Source: Chitinophagales bacterium
GTDB taxonomy: Bacteria; Bacteroidota; Bacteroidia; Chitinophagales; Chitinophagaceae
Length of the DNA stretch: 64,000 nucleotides
Direction of reading: 5' to 3'
Assembly (NCBI GenBank): GCA_026936105.1
Contig: JAIXKI010000002.1
Span: forward strand, 588,713 to 652,712
In this document: positions 1 to 6,730 of the stretch, one piece after another
Layout of the letters: the number at the start of each line of letters is the position of its first letter
How positions within the stretch are numbered: position 1 is the stretch's first letter
The notes under the pieces: model-generated
What the model saw: the letters and a program-made list of their open reading frames with translations, nothing else
The model's database searches: none
Told to the model about the DNA's origin: nothing
Translations under genes and position numbers: made by a program

Positions 1-29
1 AAAAAAGACCGGATGGGTACAAGTTTTTT

Positions 30-68
30 GTTTGCAAACAAACCTTTTCAACCGGGGTGAACCGGTTG
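30..68. promoter_or_regulatory. Palindromes upstream of the GG-leader peptide gene
   Basis: Two dyads lie in the 126 bases before the peptide gene. One is the 10-base palindrome GTTTGCAAAC at 30-39. The other is a 7-bp inverted repeat, CAACCGG at 49-55 and CCGGTTG at 62-68, with a 6-base loop. No U-tract follows the second, so it is not an obvious terminator. They could be an operator or a leader hairpin for the peptide gene. No TAnnTTTG promoter box was found here, so the function is inferred only from position. Confidence 0.3.
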
Positions 69-126
69 AGGTAAAGAGCCTGGTACCACACCCCGGGCCG
101 ATTATTCAAATTTAAAACTTTAAATC

Positions 127-348
127 ATGAAAAAGTTTGAAAACCTCGGCAGAAAGCTGAGTAAAGAAGAGCAAAAAAATCTGTCGGGAGGAAAATTTGA
201 CGGATGCTCAGTTACTTGTTCGTCGGGCTACTATGCTTGTTGTTGTGAAGGCTCTTGTGAATGTGTTCCTTTTAATGAAAAAGGACATCAATGTAAAGCG
301 GGCGGCGAAGGCTCCAGCACTTGCACTTATAGCTGGAATCAGGCATAA
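127..348 (+). CDS. Cysteine-rich GG-leader peptide (natural product precursor-like)
   Basis: A 73-residue peptide with a charged leader ending in Gly21-Gly22. The leader has the KLSKEE...LSGG pattern seen in Bacteroidota double-glycine natural-product precursors. Cleavage after the GG would leave 51 residues with nine cysteines (27, 31, 38, 39, 40, 44, 46, 56, 66), including a CCC triplet. Family knowledge says such leaders are removed by a C39-peptidase ABC exporter; none is in the window, though the upstream side is cut off. The start is the only ATG, following an A/T-rich leader. A terminator follows directly, so the gene is probably its own transcript. The next gene encodes a secreted thioredoxin-fold protein that could shape disulfides. 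The product could be a bacteriocin-like or signalling peptide; activity is unknown. Confidence 0.75.
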   Translation: MKKFENLGRKLSKEEQKNLSGGKFDGCSVTCSSGYYACCCEGSCECVPFNEKGHQCKAGGEGSSTCTYSWNQA

Positions 349-361
349 TTGAAATGTGATC

Positions 362-400
362 AAAATAAGACTGTTCCAAAGTAGGGAGCAGTCTTATTTT
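362..400. terminator. Bidirectional terminator after the GG-leader peptide
   Basis: A 12-bp perfect stem, AAAATAAGACTG at 362-373 with CAGTCTTATTTT at 389-400, plus a partly paired interior. The A-rich 5' arm and T-rich 3' arm give a U-tract in either direction. It separates the peptide gene from the thioredoxin-like gene at 451. Confidence 0.8.
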
Positions 401-450
401 AATACTTAATTAAGGGGGGCTTCTTAAACTTCGCATATCAATATTTTTTT

Positions 451-1611
451 ATGAGCATTTATTACTTTAAACCCAAAGATTTTCTATTGATTCCTTTTCT
501 GTTTATTATAACCGGTTTTGCTAAAGGACAGAACCTTCAATTTTTTAAAGCATCTTCTGTTAAGCCGGCCAAAGATACTGTCAGCCGGAGTTCTGAATTT
601 TATATTTCAGGAACTATAAAAGGTAAAGAAAACGGAAGCTTTGTATTAAGATCAGAACAAAAAGTGCTTGATACATTTCCTATTATCAATGGAAAATTCG
701 TGATCAGTGGGAGGTGTGATTATCCTGAACTTATTTTTTTCAAAATTATTGGAGACTATTACCTGTATTCTTTCTTCGTAGAACATGGAGACATAAAGAT
801 TTTTCTGGATCTGGACACACATAAATTTACTGCTCAGGGGAGCAGAGAAAATGACATGAAAAACCATTTTAATGATATGACCGAATCAATAATTACAAAA
901 TTGTCCGAATATTATTCTAAAATAGATACTGCAAAGTCTCTGGCTGATTTTGACATGTATCTGAAATACAGTGATTCCTGTTTATTAGTGGAAAAGGAAT
1001 TTATACAGAAACTTGAAAAGCAAATAAAGGAACGTGTTTATGGATATTACCTTCTAAGTTCAATTAATGCTGCTTTGATCAGCTACGCCTACTTTGATGA
1101 AAGAAAGACTCTTTTGGATAGGCTGCCCGATTCAATAAAAAATTCACCAATGGGAAAAGAAGCCTATAGATATCTCAATGAAGATAAAGCCAGCCAGGAG
1201 GAGTTAGCAGAAAAAAGAAAGGCTTATATTTTTAATTTAAAAGATTCATCAGGAAAAGAATATTCTTTGGCTCAATATAAAGCGAAATATATACTTATTG
1301 ATTTTTGGGCGTCATGGTGTGTTCCCTGCCTGAAAGAACTTCCTTTATTAAAAAAGATTTATTCTATCATAAAAGCTGATGATGTAATTTTTATTTCTAT
1401 ATCGGTAGATCGGAACAGGGACGATTGGATAAAAGCGCTTTCAAAATATGAGATTCCCTGGCTCTCGTTACTATCGGATAAGGAAACAGTAGACAAATAC
1501 CGGATTAGTTCGATCCCCAACAAAATTCTGATCTCTCCCGGGGGAGATATAATCGGCTCCGGATTGTCCATTTCAGATGTGTATTCAAAATTAAAGGACC
1601 GGGAATTTTAA
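451..1611 (+). CDS. Secreted TlpA-like thiol-disulfide oxidoreductase with DUF4369-like N-terminus
   Basis: A 386-residue protein. A Sec signal peptide (about residues 1-27, hydrophobic core LLIPFLFII) is followed by a beta-rich DUF4369-type region of about 100 residues, a helical linker and a C-terminal thioredoxin fold. The active site is Cys290-Val-Pro-Cys293 in the context FWASWCVPC, and a cis-proline is visible in SSIPNKIL. By family it should act outside the cytoplasmic membrane in disulfide exchange. It lacks a lipobox, unlike the related lipoprotein at 25982. The gene is AT-rich compared with the core genes. It follows the nine-cysteine GG-leader peptide, so a role in maturing or protecting that peptide is a fair inference, although many TlpA proteins of this type have unknown substrates. 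Confidence 0.85.
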   Translation: MSIYYFKPKDFLLIPFLFIITGFAKGQNLQFFKASSVKPAKDTVSRSSEFYISGTIKGKENGSFVLRSEQKVLDTFPIINGKFVISGRCDYPELIFFKIIGDYYLYSFFVEHGDIKIFLDLDTHKFTAQGSRENDMKNHFNDMTESIITKLSEYYSKIDTAKSLADFDMYLKYSDSCLLVEKEFIQKLEKQIKERVYGYYLLSSINAALISYAYFDERKTLLDRLPDSIKNSPMGKEAYRYLNEDKASQEELAEKRKAYIFNLKDSSGKEYSLAQYKAKYILIDFWASWCVPCLKELPLLKKIYSIIKADDVIFISISVDRNRDDWIKALSKYEIPWLSLLSDKETVDKYRISSIPNKILISPGGDIIGSGLSISDVYSKLKDREF

Positions 1612-2092
1612 TCGGATAAACTAAAGTATTGTACTCTCCGGAAACAGGTGAAAGTGATTTAGTTTGGAAATGATTCATATAACTCTATACTAAACGAACT
1701 AAATATCTTTCCTTCGCAGGCGAGTGTCAGATGGTCTTGTGCGTAGGGTTTGTGGCACTCGCCGCATTATCTGCACGAGACGTTGTAAATTAGAACATGC
1801 CTGTAAAACGCCAGATAACGGAACCTGACGGGATTAACAATTTATCCGGTGTTGAATTAATGCGAACTGGCGGATATTGATTTGATAAAACCGTTACGGA
1901 ATGACGCCGGGTCCACGCCTCACACAAGGCCCGGTGGTGAAACTTCGGCTGGGAAGTTATAAGTTTGGACACTCGTGCCGGAAGAAAATTAACAGAAGAT
2001 GACGGGTTCACGTAAAATATTAACTATCATTAGGGTATCCGGATATTTGATAAAATACCAAAAATTGGTATTTTTGAATAAATGATATAACT
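1612..2092 (+). other. Non-coding stretch with structured element, possibly a degraded group II intron fragment
   Basis: No credible gene lies in these 481 bases, but several arms can pair. GGCGAGTGTC (1719-1728) faces GGCACTCGCC (1754-1763). CGAGTGTC (1721-1728) also pairs perfectly with GACACTCG (1969-1976), enclosing the whole block. AACTTC/GAAGTT makes a tight 6-bp hairpin near 1941-1958, and CCGGG/CCCGG pair around 1908-1933. GTGCG at 1739-1743 matches the usual 5' boundary of group II introns, and the C/G-rich block is unlike the AT-rich flanks. I could not identify a domain V or a reverse transcriptase, so an intron remnant is only one reading; an RNA gene or a cassette recombination site are others. 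The right end carries the parDE promoter. Confidence 0.35.
2047..2076 (+). promoter_or_regulatory. parDE promoter with overlapping operator
   Basis: TTG at 2047-2049, a 19-base spacer, then TATTTTTG at 2069-2076 match the Bacteroidota promoter (TTG, about 20 bases, TAnnTTTG). Inside it sits a perfect 10-bp inverted repeat, AAAATACCAA at 2052-2061 and TTGGTATTTT at 2065-2074, with a 3-base spacer. The right arm overlaps the -7 box. This is the expected place for the antitoxin to bind and repress its own operon. Transcription should start near 2079, some 14 bases before the parD ATG. Confidence 0.75.
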
Positions 2093-2347
2093 ATGGCAAA
2101 AAACACTTCGGTCCTTTTAGGCGATTACTTTGAAAACTTCATTAACAGCCAAATTCAAAAAGGACGCTTTTCATCTGCCAGCGAAGTGGTGAGAGCTGCA
2201 TTACGGCTTTTTGAACAGGAGGAAAATAAAAGAAATGAGCTTATCAAAGAGCTGAAGAAGGGCGAAAAATCAGGGTTTGCTACCAAATTCGACAAAAAAA
2301 AATTCATAAAGACACTTCACGGTAAACATGTGACGGATGAGTTATAA
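2093..2347 (+). CDS. parD: ParD-family antitoxin
   Basis: An 84-residue protein with an N-terminal ribbon-helix-helix region. The pattern SVLLGDYFENFI followed by GRFSSASEVVRAALRL is characteristic of ParD/CopG antitoxins. The charged C-terminal half (about residues 45-84) should wrap around and block ParE. The N-terminal domain is expected to dimerise and bind the inverted repeat just upstream. The gene overlaps the toxin by 11 bases, so the two are co-translated from one message. The length fits the family. The start is the ATG 14 bases after the predicted transcription start. Confidence 0.88.
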   Translation: MAKNTSVLLGDYFENFINSQIQKGRFSSASEVVRAALRLFEQEENKRNELIKELKKGEKSGFATKFDKKKFIKTLHGKHVTDEL

Positions 2348-2636
2348 AATCAGTGTCAAAGCATTGGAGGATATTGAAAATATCTGGCTTTACACTTTCG
2401 GGAACTGGTCCATGGAACAGGCTGACAGGTATATTGATCTGATATTTGATGAAATTGAATATTTATCAAAAAACCCATACACGGGCAGGAATTTGAGCCA
2501 TACACGGAAAGGCTATCGTTGCTCAAAGGTAAAGTCGCATCTGATTTTTTACCGGGTTATTGAAAACAGGAGTGATATTGAAATTATTAGGGTTTTGCAT
2601 CAGAGAATGGACATTGGGAATCGTTTGAATGATTAA
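2337..2636 (+). CDS. parE: ParE-family toxin (type II toxin-antitoxin system)
   Basis: A 99-residue RelE/ParE-superfamily protein, with SVKALEDIENIWLYTF at the N-terminus, NPYTGRNLS in the middle and SHLIFYRVIENRSDIEIIRVLHQRMD at the end. This is the usual ParE layout, and the length is typical, so it looks intact. Family members poison DNA gyrase, although some RelE-like relatives cut mRNA; sequence alone does not separate these. It is paired with ParD by an 11-base overlap. Together with the neighbouring MNT/HEPN pair it makes this carB-proximal region a toxin-antitoxin island. Confidence 0.88.
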   Translation: MSYKISVKALEDIENIWLYTFGNWSMEQADRYIDLIFDEIEYLSKNPYTGRNLSHTRKGYRCSKVKSHLIFYRVIENRSDIEIIRVLHQRMDIGNRLND

Positions 2637-2768
2637 AGTTTGTCCGAATCCCACGGTCCGACTCTTCGAAACCAATATTTTCAAAAATTCATTTCACCGC
2701 TTGAAGCGATATAATAATGATGCAGGAAAGAATGTGATGAATAGATGTTTTCCCGGTTAATTCCGACA
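2637..2768. other. Spacer between parE and the carB tail repeat
   Basis: The 132 bases between parE and the duplicated carB end hold no credible gene. No integrase fragment or clear terminator is visible. The next bases (2769-2827) are the carB tail copy described separately. Confidence 0.4.
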
Positions 2769-2827
2769 TTATTTACTCAAGTACATACTCCTGTACTTAT
2801 ACAACTGCCGAAAATAAGGATCACGAA
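2769..2827. repeat. Displaced copy of the carB 3' end (left direct repeat)
   Basis: This 59-base block matches 3549-3607, the end of carB, at 54 of 59 positions with an exact offset of 780. Read on the minus strand it encodes the last carB codons, RDPYFRQLYKYRSMYLSK and a TAA stop. Four of the five differences are silent (Lys, Ser and Phe codons, TAA for TAG); one changes Asp to Tyr. Similarity stops at 2828. The mostly silent changes suggest the copy descends from a working carB of another lineage, as happens when an element integrates at a gene end and carries its own version of that end. Confidence 0.85.
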
Positions 2828-2916
2828 TCTTTCTTGCAGGGCAAATAATTTCTTTGCCTGGAATTTTCATTAAATCTACAGTTAGTAAATACGATAATTC
2901 GATTTATCTTTATACA

Positions 2917-3219
2917 GTGAATCTATCCGATAGAAATAGAATATTAATACAGCAATTTTTTTTCGGTAAACCGGTAAAGCGAGCCTATTTATTCGGCTCA
3001 TTTGCAAGAAATGAAGCGCAGCCGGGAAGTGATATTGATATCATGGTTGAGCTTGATCATACTCAGCCAATCGGGATGAAATTTTTTGCGTACCAATTAG
3101 AATTAGCAGAATTGTTGAAAACAAAAGTAGATCTTGTAAGCGCAGAGGGATTATCAAAATATATCAAGCCTTTGGTTGACAAGGACAAGATATTGATCTA
3201 TGAAAGGGCGAATAACTGA
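2917..3219 (+). CDS. mntA: MntA-like minimal nucleotidyltransferase antitoxin
   Basis: A small MNT-domain protein. It shows the nucleotidyltransferase signature GSFARNEAQPGSDIDIMVEL, that is GS, about ten residues, then DxD, with a further acidic strand (KVDLVS). In MntA/HepT systems this enzyme AMPylates the HEPN toxin and so neutralises it. There is no in-frame ATG upstream of the core. The GTG at 2917 gives about 100 residues, the usual size; a TTG at 2854 would add 21 residues that do not look like the family. It overlaps the HEPN gene by 20 bases. The pair sits between two copies of the carB tail. Confidence 0.8.
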   Translation: MNLSDRNRILIQQFFFGKPVKRAYLFGSFARNEAQPGSDIDIMVELDHTQPIGMKFFAYQLELAELLKTKVDLVSAEGLSKYIKPLVDKDKILIYERANN

Positions 3220-3544
3220 TAAAATAAGAATCAATCACATTCTTGATGCCATTTCTGAAGTGGAAGAATATCTTACAGGCGTTTCATACGATGAGTTTAT
3301 AGCTAACTCGGAAAAACGTTTTGCCACAATAAAACAAATCGAAATAGTGGGCGAAGCCTGCAACAATATAACTTCTGATCTGAAAGAAAAACATCCTGCT
3401 ATTGAATGGAAATCAATCAATGGATTCAGAAATATATCTATTCATGAATACTTCGGTGTCAACTTTCTTATTGTCTGAGAAATTGCTAAAAATGATCTGC
3501 CTTCTTTAAAAGCCCGATTCAGCAGGATATTATCCGAATTGTGA
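3200..3544 (+). pseudogene. hepT: HepT-like HEPN toxin gene with in-frame TGA
   Basis: The open part (3200-3478, 92 residues) is a DUF86/HEPN protein with the motif RNISIHEYFGV, which keeps the RX4H-x-Y residues needed for RNase activity. At 3476-3478 a TGA follows NFLIV. Translation past it, in the same frame, gives EIAKNDLPSLKARF and ends at 3544. Relatives have IVWEI...NDLP here, so the TGA most likely replaced a TGG tryptophan codon. The result lacks the last helix (about 22 residues) and is probably inactive or unstable, though the catalytic motif survives. A sequencing error at one base is the main alternative. It ends 4 bases short of the convergent carB stop. Confidence 0.75.
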
Positions 3545-3548
3545 TTTC

Positions 3549-3607
3549 CTACTTACTCAAGTACATGCTCCTGTCCTTATACAACTGCCGGAAATAAGGA
3601 TCACGAA
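3549..3607. repeat. carB 3' end (right direct repeat)
   Basis: This is the functional end of carB on the minus strand, repeated at 2769-2827. The two copies flank a 721-base segment that holds only the MntA/HepT pair. Within this copy AAGTACA-N6-TGTCCTT is an imperfect dyad; the other copy has the perfect form. It is probably one edge of an integrated unit that used the carB end as target. Confidence 0.8.
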
Positions 3608-6416
3608 GGTCTTTGATAAAGCGGATGGCTTCGCCGGTGGATTTCATTTCAGGGCCTAACTCTTTATTTACGCCGGGAAATTTTTCAAAACTGAATACCG
3701 GCTCTTTGATAGCGTACCCTTTTAGCTTTTTCTCAAACTTAAAATCACGGAGCTTGTTTACTCCCATCATGATCCTGGTGGCAATATTGAGATAAGGAAT
3801 CTGGTACGCTTTTGCAATGAACGGCGTGGTTCGGGAAGCTCTTGGATTCGCTTCGATCACATACACTTTTCCGTCTTTGATGGCGAACTGGATATTAATA
3901 AGCCCTTTTATCTTCAGTTGCCTTGCAATTTTTTCGGCATACTCTTCCATAGTCTGCACTTCCAGCGGAGTGAGGTTGAAAGCGGGGAGCACGGCATTGC
4001 TGTCGCCACTGTGAATGCCTGCGGGTTCTATATGCTCCATCACACCCATCACATGAAAATCTTCTCCGTCAAAAATGGCGTCTATCTCTGCTTCCTGGCA
4101 ACGATCCAGGAAATGATCAATCAAAATTTTATTTCCGGGAATATGTTTTAATAGACTCACTACTGCTTTTTCCACTTCGTCATCATTGATAACGATCCGC
4201 ATTCGTTGCCCGCCCAATACATAACTCGGACGCACCAGCACCGGGTAGCCTACTTTATTGGCAACGGCGATCGCTTCGTCCACCGTGTGGGCAGTCCCAT
4301 AGTCAGGGTAGGGTATCTCCAGCTCTTTCAGCATATCTGAAAAACGTCCGCGGTCCTCGGCAATATCCATGCTGTCAAAAGAGGTGCCGATGATCGGGAT
4401 CCCTTTTTCCTGGAGCCGCTCGGATAATTTAAGCGCCGTCTGCCCTCCCAACTGCACGATCACTCCATCCGGTTTTTCATGTTCAATGATTTCCAGCAGA
4501 TGCTCCCAGTACACCGGTTCAAAATAAAGTTTATCGGCCATGTCGAAATCCGTACTCACTGTTTCGGGATTGCAGTTCACCATGATGGCTTCATAGCCGC
4601 ATTCTTTGATGGCAAGTAATCCGTGAACGCAGCAATAATCAAATTCAATTCCTTGCCCGATGCGGTTGGGCCCCGAACCCAGAACGATTATTTTCTTTTT
4701 ATCAGAAACCTTCGATTCATTGGAGAGCAACTGTTCTGCCCCTGCGTGGGAGTTAGAGGGAGCTTCAAATGTGGAATAGAAATAAGGGGTCTTTGCTTCA
4801 AACTCTGCCGAGCAGGTGTCCACCATTTTATAAACGCGGCGGATGCCTTCGGCTTTTCTTTTTTCGTACACTTCTTCTTCGCTGCCGTTGTTCATGATAC
4901 GGCTGATCTGTTCATCGCTGAAGCCGAGCAGCTTGGCTTCCTTCAGCAATTCAGCAGGAAGTGTATCGAGTTTATATTTCGCAATTTCTTTTTCGCAATT
5001 ACAGATTTTCTGGATCTCATAAATGAACCAGCGGTCAATGCCCGTGGCTTTGGCAATGGTGTTCACACTCACTCCCATCATCAGTGCATCTTTGATACGG
5101 AAGATGCGGTCCCATTTCGGTGTCTTGATGCGTTCCAGTATTTCTTCTGCATGCATCATGCTCTTGCCATAATAACCGAGTCCCACCGCATTATTCTCCA
5201 GGCTCTGACAGGCTTTTTGAATGGCTTCGGTAAAACTTCTTCCTATCGCCATCACTTCCCCCACACTTTTCATTTGCAGACCCAATGTATCATTCGCTCC
5301 TTTGAATTTATCAAAATTCCATCTCGGCACTTTCACGATTACATAATCCAGCGCCGGTTCAAAGTAAGCTGATGTAGTTTTGGTGATCTGATTTTCCAGT
5401 TCATCCAATGTATAGCCGATGGCAAGTTTGGCAGCGATCTTTGCGATAGGATAGCCCGTGGCCTTTGATGCCAATGCAGAAGAACGGCTTACTCTCGGGT
5501 TGATTTCGATGGCAATGATACCTTCTGTATCGGGATCGAGTGCAAACTGAACATTACATCCTCCTGCAAAGTTTCCGAGATCACGCATCATGCGGATGGC
5601 GGTATTGCGCATCAGTTGCATGGCCGTGTCGCTGAGGGTCATGGCGGGAGCCACCGTGATGGAATCGCCGGTATGAACTCCCATCGGGTCAAAATTCTCC
5701 ACGGTGCAAATGATACATACATTGTCGGCGGCATCACGCAGCAATTCCAGTTCAAATTCTTTCCAGCCCAGCACTGCTTTTTCCACCAGCACTTCATGAA
5801 TAGGTGATGCCTGCAATCCACGGTTCAATGCTTCATCTAAATCATTTTTATCGTGAACGAAACCACCGCCGGTACCTCCTAAGGTAAATGACGGGCGGAT
5901 AACAAGAGGAAACCCGATCTGCTGTGCAAAATCTTTTCCTTCCAGAAAGGAGTTGGCAATTTTTGCCGGAGCAACAGGCACACCCAGTTCGATCATCCAT
6001 TGCCTGAATTTTTCACGGTCTTCCGCTTTATCAATGGCGTGGATGTCCACACCTATCAGGCGGACGCCATATCTTTTCCAGACACCAAGGTCATTGGCCT
6101 CCTTGGCAAGGTTTAATGCGGTTTGCCCTCCCATGGTAGGCAATACTGCATCAATGGCGGTGCCGTTGGCAATATTCTCTTCCAGTATTTGTTCAATACT
6201 TTCAACGGTAAGCGGAAGCAGATACACTTTATCGGCCATCATAGGGTCAGTCATGATCGTGGCCGGATTGCTGTTGATAAGAGATACTTTGATTCCTTCT
6301 TCACGAAGGCTCCGGGCTGCCTGGGAGCCGGAATAGTCAAATTCACATGCTTGTCCGATAATGATGGGCCCTGAACCGATGATCAGGACAGAGTGGATCG
6401 AGTTGTCTTTGGGCAT
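3549..6416 (-). CDS. carB: Carbamoyl-phosphate synthase large subunit, short form
   Basis: A 955-residue protein that makes carbamoyl phosphate from glutamine-derived ammonia, bicarbonate and two ATP, for arginine and pyrimidine synthesis. Both halves are present: each begins with a glycine-rich GSGP[IN]xIGQxxEFDY motif and carries GGQTAL[NK]L, and two ATP-grasp domains are visible (about residues 120-390 and 680-900) around an oligomerisation region. The chain ends soon after the second ATP-grasp with RSMYLSK, so the C-terminal MGS-like allosteric domain of the E. coli enzyme (about 1073 residues) is absent. The start MPKDNSIHSVLIIGSGP fits the family. The last 19 codons are duplicated at 2769-2827. 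The small subunit carA is not in the window. Confidence 0.95.
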   Translation of the reverse strand: MPKDNSIHSVLIIGSGPIIIGQACEFDYSGSQAARSLREEGIKVSLINSNPATIMTDPMMADKVYLLPLTVESIEQILEENIANGTAIDAVLPTMGGQTALNLAKEANDLGVWKRYGVRLIGVDIHAIDKAEDREKFRQWMIELGVPVAPAKIANSFLEGKDFAQQIGFPLVIRPSFTLGGTGGGFVHDKNDLDEALNRGLQASPIHEVLVEKAVLGWKEFELELLRDAADNVCIICTVENFDPMGVHTGDSITVAPAMTLSDTAMQLMRNTAIRMMRDLGNFAGGCNVQFALDPDTEGIIAIEINPRVSRSSALASKATGYPIAKIAAKLAIGYTLDELENQITKTTSAYFEPALDYVIVKVPRWNFDKFKGANDTLGLQMKSVGEVMAIGRSFTEAIQKACQSLENNAVGLGYYGKSMMHAEEILERIKTPKWDRIFRIKDALMMGVSVNTIAKATGIDRWFIYEIQKICNCEKEIAKYKLDTLPAELLKEAKLLGFSDEQISRIMNNGSEEEVYEKRKAEGIRRVYKMVDTCSAEFEAKTPYFYSTFEAPSNSHAGAEQLLSNESKVSDKKKIIVLGSGPNRIGQGIEFDYCCVHGLLAIKECGYEAIMVNCNPETVSTDFDMADKLYFEPVYWEHLLEIIEHEKPDGVIVQLGGQTALKLSERLQEKGIPIIGTSFDSMDIAEDRGRFSDMLKELEIPYPDYGTAHTVDEAIAVANKVGYPVLVRPSYVLGGQRMRIVINDDEVEKAVVSLLKHIPGNKILIDHFLDRCQEAEIDAIFDGEDFHVMGVMEHIEPAGIHSGDSNAVLPAFNLTPLEVQTMEEYAEKIARQLKIKGLINIQFAIKDGKVYVIEANPRASRTTPFIAKAYQIPYLNIATRIMMGVNKLRDFKFEKKLKGYAIKEPVFSFEKFPGVNKELGPEMKSTGEAIRFIKDLRDPYFRQLYKDRSMYLSK

Positions 6417-6451
6417 TTTTGGTAAGAAGAATCCCTGTTGTTTTCGGGACG

Positions 6452-6459
6452 CAAAGTTA
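6452..6459 (-). promoter_or_regulatory. carB promoter -7 box
   Basis: On the minus strand TAACTTTG (6459 to 6452) matches TAnnTTTG exactly and would place the transcript start near 6449, about 33 bases before the carB ATG. No TTG is found at the ideal -33 spacing, so only the -7 part is supported. Confidence 0.6.
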
Positions 6460-6716
6460 GGGGAATGGGGTTTTGAAGCATATTTTTTTCCAACAGTTTC
6501 CGGATAGATGGATTGTTTTTCAGGAGCGGTGAAATTATTTGAAAAATGAAATATTTTGGAATAAATAATTATGATAGACAGACGAGTTTTTAAATGAATA
6601 AAAAATGAATGATGTTATTTTACCGGAGATTTTTTTTAAGGCCGCTGTTTTTATCCTATGCTTCCAAAGGATCTCTTAATAATTGTTTGGAGACAGGATC
6701 GCTGCATGAGATAGGT

Positions 6717-6724
6717 TATTTTTG
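6717..6724 (+). promoter_or_regulatory. Promoter -7 box close to the M23 peptidase start
   Basis: TATTTTTG at 6717-6724 matches TAnnTTTG. The ATG used for the gene lies only 6 bases further on (6731), so a transcript from this box would have almost no leader. The -33 element is not well placed (nearest TTG at 6687). Confidence 0.45.
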
Positions 6725-6730
6725 CGGATA

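Larger units (their letters stand above)
6417..6730. other. Divergent intergenic region carB / M23 peptidase
   Basis: A 314-base AT-rich spacer between two divergent genes. It holds a carB -7 box near its left end and a TATTTTTG box abutting the right-hand gene. No tRNA-like, riboswitch-like or coding structure was found in the middle. Confidence 0.5.

Noticed and set aside
451-1611. Co-transcription of the GG-leader peptide with the thioredoxin-like gene
   Set aside because: A strong terminator lies between them at 362-400, so only a functional link, not one transcript, is suggested.
1790-2011. 73-codon minus-strand frame in the structured block
   Set aside because: Lies within the paired RNA-like region and has no membrane, signal or domain pattern.
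4623-5372. 249-codon open frame antisense to carB
   Set aside because: It lies wholly inside carB in the opposite strand and has no recognisable domain; carB is unambiguous.
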